Assembly: GCF_014648075.1 (NCBI RefSeq)
Contig: NZ_BMQK01000009.1
Coordinates: forward strand, 62,001-126,000
Source: Streptomyces ruber
Lineage (GTDB): Bacteria; Actinomycetota; Actinomycetes; Streptomycetales; Streptomycetaceae
Direction of reading: 5' to 3'
DNA length: 64,000 nt
A program made the translations under genes and the position numbers. The notes beneath the pieces are model-generated. The model made no database searches. It was not told the origin of the DNA and was given only the letters and a program-made list of their open reading frames with translations. Positions 15,193 to 21,481 of the stretch are shown here, piece after piece; within the stretch, counting starts at the first letter, position 1, and every line of letters starts with the position of its first letter.

Positions 15193-17071
15193 TGCCGATC
15201 AGCTCCCCGGTCAGCTCCCGTACGACGGCCGCGCCGCGCAGGGACAGCACCGACTCCGGGTGGAACTGCACGCCCGCGAAGCCCGGGCCGCGCAGCGCGT
15301 GCACCTCGCCCGTCGCGCTCCGGCTGACCTCGACCCCGTGCGCCGCCAGCTCCTCCGCCGTCGCGTCGTCGCAGACGGCCACGTAGCTGTTGTAGAAGCC
15401 GACGGTCTCCGTGCGCCCGAACAGGTCGATCTCCGTCTGCGCCCCCTGGTACGGGACCTCCTTGCGCACGATGTCGAGACCCAGCTCCGCGGCGATCAGC
15501 TCATGGCCCAGGCAGACGCCGAGGACCCCGTGCCCGTGGTCCGCGCGTTCCCTTATGACGTCGGCGGCCAGCCCGCGCAGGAACCGCATCTTGGGGTCGC
15601 TCATGTCGGAGGGGTCGCCCGGCCCCGGCCCCAGCACCACCGGCCCCTCGTGGCCGAGCACCGCCGCGCGCAGCCCCGGCGCGTCGTACCGCCGCACGGT
15701 GACGTCCAGGCCGCTCGACCGCAGCACGTGCGCGAGCATCGCGGTGAAGGTGTCCTCGCCGTCCACGACGAACGCGTGCCCGGTGAGCGCCGCGGTCGGG
15801 TCGGGCTGCCGCTGCATCCGCAGCCAGAACGGCGCCAGCGAGGACCGCCGCCCGTCGAGCGCGGCCCGCACCCGGGGGTCGTCCGCCAGCCGCGGCCGCG
15901 CCCCCTCCGCACGCGGCCGCCCCGGCCGTACGCCCAGCGCGGCCAGTACGCCCGCCGCCTTGGCGTGCGTCTCGGCGACCTCGCCCGCGGGGTCCGAACC
16001 GCGCACCAGCGTGGCACCCACCCCCACCGTCAGCCGCCCGTCCGCGGCGATGTCGGCGGTACGGATCAGGATGGGGGAGTCGAGGGTCTGGGCGCCGCCC
16101 TCGTCCCGCCCGAGCAGTGCCAGCGCGCCCGCGTAGTACCCGCGCCCGGCACCGTCCCGGCCGACGGGCTCGTACCGTTCGATCACCCGGCAGGCGTTCT
16201 GCACGGGCGAGCCGGTGACGGTCGCCGCGAACATGGTCTCCCGCAGCACGTCCCGCGCGTCCAGTGACGACCGCCCGCGCAGCTCGTACTCGGTGTGCGC
16301 GAGGTGGGCCATCTCCTTGAGCCGCGGGCCGACCACGACCCCGCCCATGTCGCCGACCGTGCACATCATCTTGAGCTCCTCGTCGACGACCATCGAGAGC
16401 TCCTCGATCTCCTTGCGGTCGGCGAGGAAGTCCAGCAGGTGCCCGGGCGTCGGCCCGCCGTCCGGGTAGCGGTAGGTCCCGCTGACCGGGTTCATCACGA
16501 CCGTCCCGCCGGACATCCGCACATGGACCTCCGGGCTGGCCCCGACCAGCGTCCGGTCCCCGGTGTGCACCACGAACGTCCAGTACGCGCCCCGCTCGCC
16601 CGCCAGCAGCCGCCGGAACAGCGCCAGCGCGTCGGCCCGGCCGAACTGGGGGATTCGCGCCCCGTACGTCCGCCGGATCACGAAGTTCGCGCCCTCGCCC
16701 CGTCCGATCTCCTCGCGCAGCACCCGGCCGACGATCTCCGCGTACTCCTCGTCGCTGACGTCGAAACCGCCGTCCTCGACGCGGACCTCGTGACCGGGCA
16801 GCTCGGCGAGCGCCCGCTCCAGCGGGATGCGGTGGGTCTCCTCGGGAACGAGCGCGGCCAGCGGTGTGCCGTCGTCGCGGACGTCGAAGCCGCGCTCGCG
16901 GATCTGGCGGAACGGCACGAGGGCGAGTCCCTCGTCCGGGAGGTCGGCGAGCCGCTCGTACGCGGTGACGGGGCCCACCAGGAGCTCCACGCCGTCCTGG
17001 TCGTGGCCGGGGGTGCGGCGGTGCAGCAGGGCGAAGGGACGGGGATCGTCCAGCAGGTCGGACAGGTGCAC
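15173..17071 (-). CDS. trpE: Fused anthranilate synthase (TrpE-TrpG)
   Basis: A 632-residue fusion that makes anthranilate from chorismate and glutamine. The component I half (about residues 1-400) has the chorismate-binding signatures FGRADALALFRRLLAGERG, SPEVHVRM, NPVSGTYRYPDGG and DRKEIEELSMVVDEELKMM (given here by key residues), and TVTGSPVQNACRVI. The glutamine amidotransferase half has VVLGPGPGDPSD, the nucleophile VLGVCLGHELIAAELGL, and FAGVQFHPESVLS. The GTG start is set by GAGAGG and by the start of the conserved domain. A leader peptide with three Trp codons and an attenuator hairpin precede it. Convergent pfkA lies downstream and DAHP synthase is divergent upstream, so the early aromatic and tryptophan steps are side by side. 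Such fusions are known in S. venezuelae and supply anthranilate for tryptophan or antibiotics. Confidence 0.95.
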   Translation of the reverse strand: MHLSDLLDDPRPFALLHRRTPGHDQDGVELLVGPVTAYERLADLPDEGLALVPFRQIRERGFDVRDDGTPLAALVPEETHRIPLERALAELPGHEVRVEDGGFDVSDEEYAEIVGRVLREEIGRGEGANFVIRRTYGARIPQFGRADALALFRRLLAGERGAYWTFVVHTGDRTLVGASPEVHVRMSGGTVVMNPVSGTYRYPDGGPTPGHLLDFLADRKEIEELSMVVDEELKMMCTVGDMGGVVVGPRLKEMAHLAHTEYELRGRSSLDARDVLRETMFAATVTGSPVQNACRVIERYEPVGRDGAGRGYYAGALALLGRDEGGAQTLDSPILIRTADIAADGRLTVGVGATLVRGSDPAGEVAETHAKAAGVLAALGVRPGRPRAEGARPRLADDPRVRAALDGRRSSLAPFWLRMQRQPDPTAALTGHAFVVDGEDTFTAMLAHVLRSSGLDVTVRRYDAPGLRAAVLGHEGPVVLGPGPGDPSDMSDPKMRFLRGLAADVIRERADHGHGVLGVCLGHELIAAELGLDIVRKEVPYQGAQTEIDLFGRTETVGFYNSYVAVCDDATAEELAAHGVEVSRSATGEVHALRGPGFAGVQFHPESVLSLRGAAVVRELTGELIGTRAFPR

Positions 17072-17112
17072 GGCGGTTCCTCTCGGTGGGGAGGAAGCGG
17101 CCGGGTCCGGCG

Positions 17113-17148
17113 GGGGAAACACCGAAGGCCGCCCCTCGGGCGGCCTTC
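17113..17148 (-). terminator. trp attenuator terminator hairpin
   Basis: An 11-bp perfect stem (GAAGGCCGCCC with its complement) has a 3-nt loop on the minus strand and is followed by GTGTTTCC. It starts 24 nt after the leader-peptide stop and ends about 50 nt before trpEG. Its placement fits ribosome-mediated attenuation. Confidence 0.75.
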
Positions 17149-17172
17149 GCGAAGTCGTGTGGGTACGCGCAG

Positions 17173-17235
17173 TCAGCGGGCCGCCGGGTGAGCGGTCCAC
17201 CACCAGTTCTGGTGCGGGGTCGAGTGCGCGGACAT
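17173..17235 (-). CDS. trpL: Tryptophan leader peptide (20 residues, Trp-Trp-Trp)
   Basis: The minus strand encodes a 20-residue peptide, MSAHSTPHQN followed by WWWTAHPAAR and a TGA stop. Three tandem TGG codons at residues 11-13 are far above chance and mark a tryptophan-sensing leader. A -10-like TAGGGT lies 7 nt before the ATG, so the leader itself is probably translated from a leaderless mRNA. The attenuator hairpin begins 24 nt after the stop. When charged tRNA-Trp is scarce, the ribosome should stall on the Trp codons and prevent formation of the terminator, allowing trpEG expression. A trp attenuator of this kind was described, as I recall, for an anthranilate synthase gene of S. venezuelae. 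Confidence 0.9.
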   Translation of the reverse strand: MSAHSTPHQNWWWTAHPAAR

Positions 17236-17242
17236 GACCGGA

Positions 17243-17248
17243 ACCCTA
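17243..17248 (-). promoter_or_regulatory. -10 box of the trpL-trpEG promoter
   Basis: On the minus strand TAGGGT is followed by 7 nt and then the leader ATG, predicting a transcript that starts at the ATG. Confidence 0.5.
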
Positions 17249-17272
17249 CCGGATACGGCCGTCGCCATCGAG

Positions 17273-17300
17273 CCGCCCGGCCGGACCGCCGGCCGGGCGG
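17273..17300. promoter_or_regulatory. 12-bp inverted repeat between divergent trpL and DAHP synthase promoters
   Basis: Arms of 12 bp (CCGCCCGGCCGG and its complement) surround a 4-nt loop. The repeat lies upstream of both transcription starts, so it is not a terminator for either gene. An 8-bp palindrome TCACGTGA follows at 17309-17316. Either could be a regulator site for the two aromatic genes. Confidence 0.4.
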
Positions 17301-17349
17301 GCCGCGTCTCACGTGATGAGCAGGGAAAGGGGGACCCGTCATGACCCCG

Positions 17350-17355
17350 TAATGT
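17350..17355 (+). promoter_or_regulatory. -10 box of a leaderless promoter for DAHP synthase
   Basis: TAATGT lies 7 nt before the GTG at 17363, with no Shine-Dalgarno sequence. The position decides between three closely spaced in-frame GTG codons. Confidence 0.6.
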
Positions 17356-17362
17356 GTACTGG

Positions 17363-18718
17363 GTGACCGTGAACGCTGATTCCCGAGCCGTCGCCGCCCA
17401 GGCGACCTGGCGAGACCTGCCCGCGGCGCAGCAGCCGGAATACCCCGACCCCGAGGCTCTGCGTCATGTGATCGCCGAGCTGGAGTCGTATCCCCCGCTG
17501 GTGTTCGCCGGCGAGTGCGATCAGCTGCGTGCCCGGATGGCGGCCGTCGCCAGAGGTGAGGCGTTCCTCCTTCAGGGCGGCGACTGCGCGGAGGCCTTCG
17601 ACGCCGTCGGCGCCGAGGACATCCGGGCCAAGCTCAAGACGCTGCTCCAGATGGGCGCCGTCCTCACCTACGCGGCGTCCGTGCCGGTCGTGAAGGTGGG
17701 CCGGATCGCCGGGCAGTACTCCAAGCCGCGTTCCAAGCCGACCGAGACCCGCGACGGGGTGACCCTGCCGACCTACCGCGGCGACTCCGTCAACGGCTTC
17801 GAGTTCACCGAGGAGGCCCGGGTCCCGGACCCGGAGCGCCTGAAGCGGATGTACCACGCGTCCGCCTCGACGCTGAACCTGGTGCGCGCCTTCACCACCG
17901 GCGGCTACGCCGACCTGCGGCAGGTGCACGCCTGGAACCAGGACTTCGTGAAGTCGTCCCCCTCGGGTCAGCGCTACGAGCAGCTCGCGCGCGAGATCGA
18001 CAACGCGCTGAACTTCATGCGGGCCTGCGGCACCGACCCGGCCGAGTTCCAGACGGTCGAGTTCTATGCCTCCCACGAGGCGCTGCTGCTCGACTACGAG
18101 TCGGCGCTGACCCGCGTGGACTCGCGCACCGGGCAGCTGTACGACGTCTCCGGCCACATGGTGTGGATCGGTGAGCGCACCCGGCAGCTGGACCACGCGC
18201 ACGTCGAGTTCGCCTCGAAGATCCGCAACCCGATCGGCATCAAGCTCGGCCCGACCACGACGGCCGAGGAGGCGCTGCAGTACATCGAGCGCCTGGACCC
18301 CGAGCGCGAGCCCGGCCGGCTGACCTTCATCGTCCGGATGGGCGCCGACAAGGTCCGCGACAAGCTGCCGGAGCTGGTGGAGAAGGTCACCGCGTCGGGC
18401 GCGACCGTGGCCTGGGTGACCGACCCGATGCACGGCAACACCTTCGAGGCGGCCTCGGGGCACAAGACCCGCCGCTTCGACGACGTGCTCGACGAGGTCA
18501 AGGGCTTCTTCGAGGTCCACAAGGCGCTGGGCACCCACCCGGGCGGCATCCACGTGGAGCTGACCGGTGACGACGTGACCGAGTGCGTGGGCGGCGGCGA
18601 CGAGATCTTCGTCGACGATCTCCACCAGCGGTACGAGACGGCCTGCGACCCGCGGCTCAACCGCAGCCAGTCGCTGGACCTGGCGTTCCTGGTCGCCGAG
18701 ATGTACCGGGATCAGTAG
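17363..18718 (+). CDS. Class II (plant-type) 3-deoxy-7-phosphoheptulonate synthase
   Basis: A 451-residue DAHP synthase that condenses phosphoenolpyruvate with erythrose 4-phosphate, the first step of the shikimate pathway. It has the class II features LLQGGDCAEAF (metal-binding Cys), GRIAGQYSKPRSKPTE, YRGDSVNG, a second metal site in WVTDPMHGNTFE, and GGIHVELTGDDVTECVGG. The last 100 residues are typical and complete (LDLAFLVAEMYRDQ end). The start is the GTG lying 7 nt after a -10 box. The gene is divergent from trpL-trpEG, so the entry and the tryptophan branch of aromatic synthesis share an upstream region. In mycobacteria class II DAHP synthase also sits in this chromosomal neighbourhood (Rv2178c). 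Confidence 0.95.
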   Translation: MTVNADSRAVAAQATWRDLPAAQQPEYPDPEALRHVIAELESYPPLVFAGECDQLRARMAAVARGEAFLLQGGDCAEAFDAVGAEDIRAKLKTLLQMGAVLTYAASVPVVKVGRIAGQYSKPRSKPTETRDGVTLPTYRGDSVNGFEFTEEARVPDPERLKRMYHASASTLNLVRAFTTGGYADLRQVHAWNQDFVKSSPSGQRYEQLAREIDNALNFMRACGTDPAEFQTVEFYASHEALLLDYESALTRVDSRTGQLYDVSGHMVWIGERTRQLDHAHVEFASKIRNPIGIKLGPTTTAEEALQYIERLDPEREPGRLTFIVRMGADKVRDKLPELVEKVTASGATVAWVTDPMHGNTFEAASGHKTRRFDDVLDEVKGFFEVHKALGTHPGGIHVELTGDDVTECVGGGDEIFVDDLHQRYETACDPRLNRSQSLDLAFLVAEMYRDQ

Positions 18719-18747
18719 GGACGTCATCTGTTACCGGAGTGTCCACT

Positions 18748-18780
18748 GGGGCGCGGATCACATACGGTCCGCGCCCCTTC
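18748..18780 (+). terminator. Terminator after DAHP synthase
   Basis: A 10-bp perfect stem GGGGCGCGGA/TCCGCGCCCC with a 10-nt loop is followed by TTCC and, shortly after, TTTT. Confidence 0.7.
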
Positions 18781-18812
18781 CGGCTTTTGCGGCACTTGTG
18801 TGGCGGGTAAGG

Positions 18813-18831
18813 TTAGGTTTGCCTCACCGAT
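18813..18831 (+). promoter_or_regulatory. Iron box (DmdR/IdeR-type operator) upstream of bfd
   Basis: The 19-bp TTAGGTTTGCCTCACCGAT matches 15 of 19 positions of the Streptomyces/DtxR iron-box consensus TTAGGTTAGGCTCACCTAA as I remember it. It lies about 80 bp before the bfd start, in its promoter region, so bfd is probably repressed when iron is plentiful. Confidence 0.75.
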
Positions 18832-18911
18832 CAGTTCGGGCCTTCGGTCGTACGCCGCCGGTCAATCGGTACGGCACGACGACGGAACCCTTGAGTCGGG
18901 AGGTGGAGAGC

Positions 18912-19136
18912 GTGTTCGTGTGCAGCTGTTTCGGCGTGACCGAGGAGCAGGTGAAGAAGCACGCGGAAGCCGGCGCCTGCACCCCCCGGCAGATCGCCTC
19001 CGCGTGCAAGGCCGGCACCGACTGCGGTGGCTGCGTCAGGCGCATCCAGGCGCTGCTGGGCCGTGGCGCGTGCCCCCGCCGGGAGATGGTCGACCGGGGC
19101 GGGTCCGCCCTCGCCGAGCTGCCCGACGCGGCCTGA
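18912..19136 (+). CDS. bfd: Bacterioferritin-associated ferredoxin
   Basis: A 74-residue [2Fe-2S] protein. The four cluster ligands are Cys4, Cys6, Cys38 and Cys41 in the CSC and CGGC patterns of the BFD-like domain. In other bacteria Bfd reduces the ferric core of bacterioferritin to release iron. GGGAGG lies 8 nt before the GTG start; the next in-frame GTG two codons later would cut into the cluster region. An iron box stands upstream, and the bacterioferritin gene converges on it from the other side, so release and storage proteins are neighbours but probably under opposite iron control. Confidence 0.92.
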   Translation: MFVCSCFGVTEEQVKKHAEAGACTPRQIASACKAGTDCGGCVRRIQALLGRGACPRREMVDRGGSALAELPDAA

Positions 19137-19192
19137 ACGCTCCGCCGGGCGGGCGGCGGCCGTCCACGGGGCGGGTACGGCCTGTGCGGGCC

Positions 19193-19711
19193 TCAGGGGG
19201 CCGAGAAGCCGTGGGTCCCGGGGCCCGACCTGTCCGGCTGCGACTGCTCGATGACCGTCGAGATGTACAGCGGCTCCCCGAGCTTCTCGATCAGCTCCAG
19301 CTGGGTGTCGAGGTAGTCGATGTGGTGCTCCTCGTCGCCGAGGATCGCCTCGAAGATGTTCGCGGACGTGATGTCGCCCTTGTGCCGCATCACGTCGACA
19401 CCGCGCCGCAGCCGGTCGATGGCCTCGGCCTCGACCTGCCGGTCCGCCTCGAACATCTCCGTCACCGTCTGCCCGACGCGGACGTGGAAGAGCCGCTGGT
19501 AGTTGGGCAGGCCGTCCAGGAGCAGGATGCGGTCGGTGAGCAGCTCGGCGTGCCGCATCTCCTCGAAGGACTCGTCACGCGTGTACTTGGCGAGTTTCGT
19601 CCAGCCCTTGTGGTCCTGCAGCTTCGAATGCAGGAAGTATTGGTTGATCGCGGTCAGCTCGGCGGTCAGCTGTTCGTTGAGGAACTCGAGGACCTCGGGG
19701 TCGCCCTGCAT
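19193..19711 (-). CDS. bfr: Bacterioferritin
   Basis: A 172-residue heme-containing ferritin that stores iron in a 24-mer shell. The ferroxidase ligands are in place (Glu18 in TAELT, Glu51 and His54 in FEEMRHAE, and Glu and His in GDEEHHIDYLD), as is Met52, the heme ligand that distinguishes Bfr from plain ferritins. The C-terminal tail after about residue 158 is Ser/Gly/Pro-rich and variable. AAGGAG lies 8 nt before the ATG. The upstream region carries two copies of a palindrome-like motif shared with the divergent oxidoreductase gene. It converges on bfd, its expected iron-release partner. Confidence 0.95.
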   Translation of the reverse strand: MQGDPEVLEFLNEQLTAELTAINQYFLHSKLQDHKGWTKLAKYTRDESFEEMRHAELLTDRILLLDGLPNYQRLFHVRVGQTVTEMFEADRQVEAEAIDRLRRGVDVMRHKGDITSANIFEAILGDEEHHIDYLDTQLELIEKLGEPLYISTVIEQSQPDRSGPGTHGFSAP

Positions 19712-19787
19712 CGCAGAGGCTCCTTCCGGACGTGGGAAGAGTGGCCGGTTGCGCCGCATGATTGCACCGCCGTACGGGGGCGTCCAG

Positions 19788-19820
19788 TAAGTGCATACTT
19801 AGTAAGTAAGTGCATGCTTA
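19788..19820. promoter_or_regulatory. Twin TAAGTGCATRCTTA motifs between bfr and the molybdopterin oxidoreductase gene
   Basis: TAAGTGCATACTTA (19788-19801) and TAAGTGCATGCTTA (19807-19820) are 19 bp apart start to start, almost two helical turns. Each is roughly palindromic with AAG...CTT ends. This AT-rich patch in a GC-rich genome looks like a two-site operator. The regulator is unknown. Confidence 0.65.
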
Positions 19821-19898
19821 GTCCGCTTCGTACCAATTGTCCTGAAATAACAGCTACCTGGGTCATCTCCACCGTTCCGTGTCTGTCAGGATGGAGTC

Positions 19899-20561
19899 AT
19901 GGGTCAGCCGGTGGAACGCGAATCTGGTGCTGGTACCTCCACAGATCGCGCCCCGGACGGCGCGGCGGGTCCGCAGCTCCCCCCGGGACAACGCCTCCAG
20001 CGTGGCTGGCCGGTCACCCACTACGGGCCCGTTCCCAGGTTCCGCCCCGAGCGCTGGGACTTCCAGGTCTTCGGCGCCACCGCGGACGGCGGGAAACACC
20101 GCTGGACCCATGAGGAGTTCACGGCGCTGCCGTACTCCACGGTGTCGGCGGACCTGCACTGCGTGACGAAGTTCAGCATGGTGGGCGCCGAGTGGGGCGG
20201 CATCCCGGCCCGTACGATCCTGGACATCGCGCCGCCCGCGCCGGACGTCACCCATGTGATGGTCTGGGCCGAGTACGGGTTCAGCTCCAACCTCCGCCTC
20301 GCGGACTTCGCGTCCGAGCGCACGATCTTCGCCACCCACAAGGACGGCGAGCTGCTCACCGCGGAGCACGGCTTCCCGCTCCGGCTGATCGTGCCCCATC
20401 TGTACGCCTGGAAGGGACCCAAGTGGGTGCGCGGCGTGGAGTACATGACCGCCGACCGCCGCGGCTTCTGGGAGGAACGCGGCTACCACAACGTCGGCGA
20501 CCCCTGGAAGGAGCAGCGGTACTCGTACCAGGAGGAGGCCGGGGACGGGCCCGGGCTGTGA
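19899..20561 (+). CDS. Sulfite oxidase-like (molybdopterin-domain) oxidoreductase
   Basis: A 220-residue protein of the sulfite-oxidase fold (Oxidored_molyb domain). It is short and lacks the heme and dimerisation domains of eukaryotic sulfite oxidase. The conserved SADLHCVTKFS includes the Cys expected to coordinate molybdenum. Further family signatures are VMVWAEYGFSSNL and GFPLRLIVPHLYAWKGPKWV (key residues GFPLR and YAWKG). There is no twin-arginine signal peptide, so it is probably cytosolic, unlike MsrP/YedY. GGATGGAG lies just before the ATG. It is divergent from bfr and shares the twin-motif region. Substrate is unknown. Its stop and that of endonuclease IV face each other within the seven bases TGAGTCA. 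Confidence 0.85.
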   Translation: MGQPVERESGAGTSTDRAPDGAAGPQLPPGQRLQRGWPVTHYGPVPRFRPERWDFQVFGATADGGKHRWTHEEFTALPYSTVSADLHCVTKFSMVGAEWGGIPARTILDIAPPAPDVTHVMVWAEYGFSSNLRLADFASERTIFATHKDGELLTAEHGFPLRLIVPHLYAWKGPKWVRGVEYMTADRRGFWEERGYHNVGDPWKEQRYSYQEEAGDGPGL

Positions 20562-20562
20562 G

Positions 20563-21432
20563 TCAGCCGTCCCTGAGCTTCTTCAGCCGCTCCACGTCCG
20601 CTGCGTGTCCCGCCTGGCCGCCGGGCGTCTCGATGACCAGGGGCACGCCCGCGGTGGCGGGATGGGTCATCAGCGCGCGGAAGGGGTCCTCGCCGATGTG
20701 ACCGGCGCCGATGTTCTCGTGCCGGTCCTTGTGGGCGCCCGCCACGTCCTTGGAGTCGTTGGCGTGGATCAGCTTCAGCCGGCCCTCGCCGACGGTCCCC
20801 ACCAGCAGGTCGAGCGTCTGGTGCATGCCGCTCGGCCCGGTCAGGTCGTGGCCCGCGGCGAAGATGTGGCAGGTGTCCAGGCAGACACCCAGCTTCGGGT
20901 GGGCGTCGAGCGCCTCGAAGTACGGGCCGAAGTCCCAGGTCCGCGAGCACAGGGAGGCGCCCTGGCCCGCGGTCGACTCCAGCAGCAGGTACGGGTCGTC
21001 GTCGTGCGTCAGCTCGTCGAGCAGCGGCAGCATGTGCTCACGCACCTGCGCGAGCGCCACGGAACGCTCCCGTCCGCCGGTGGCGCTGCCGGTGTGCACG
21101 ACCACGCCCAGGGCGCCGATCTCCCGGGCCCGGCGCAGCGAGTGCCTGAGCGACGTGACGGACCTCTCCACCGTCGCCTCGGTGTGCGAGCCGAAGTTGA
21201 TCAGGTACGGGGCGTGCACGTACGCGGGGACGGACTGCTCCGCGCAGGCCGCGCGGAACGCCTCGTCCTGCTTCGGGTTGCCCGCGGGCGTGGCCCAGCC
21301 GCGCGGGTTGGCGACGAAGACCTGGACGGCCTCGGCCCTCAGCTCGCGGGCGTAGGCGAGGCCGACGGAGTGCAGGCCGCCGGCCACGGGGACATGGCCG
21401 CCGACGGGGTTGCGAAGGTGCGTGCTGCTCAC
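20563..21432 (-). CDS. nfo: Endonuclease IV (AP endonuclease, deoxyribonuclease IV)
   Basis: A 289-residue TIM-barrel AP endonuclease of the base-excision repair pathway, cutting 5' of abasic sites. The trinuclear zinc ligands are visible in order: VVHTGSA (His), LLESTAGQG (Glu), CLDTCHIFAAG (Asp and His), IHANDSK (His), DRHENIGAGHIG (Asp/His) and VIETPGG (Glu). The start GTG has purines close upstream and a CACCCT six bases before, so either weak SD or leaderless initiation is possible. It is transcribed in the same direction as the Ser/Thr kinase gene but with a 49-bp gap, so it may be the distal gene of that transcript. Confidence 0.92.
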   Translation of the reverse strand: MSSTHLRNPVGGHVPVAGGLHSVGLAYARELRAEAVQVFVANPRGWATPAGNPKQDEAFRAACAEQSVPAYVHAPYLINFGSHTEATVERSVTSLRHSLRRAREIGALGVVVHTGSATGGRERSVALAQVREHMLPLLDELTHDDDPYLLLESTAGQGASLCSRTWDFGPYFEALDAHPKLGVCLDTCHIFAAGHDLTGPSGMHQTLDLLVGTVGEGRLKLIHANDSKDVAGAHKDRHENIGAGHIGEDPFRALMTHPATAGVPLVIETPGGQAGHAADVERLKKLRDG

Positions 21433-21481
21433 CCTTCCAGGGTGACACGCGCCGTGCGGTGCTCCGCCGGCGGTGCGCCCG

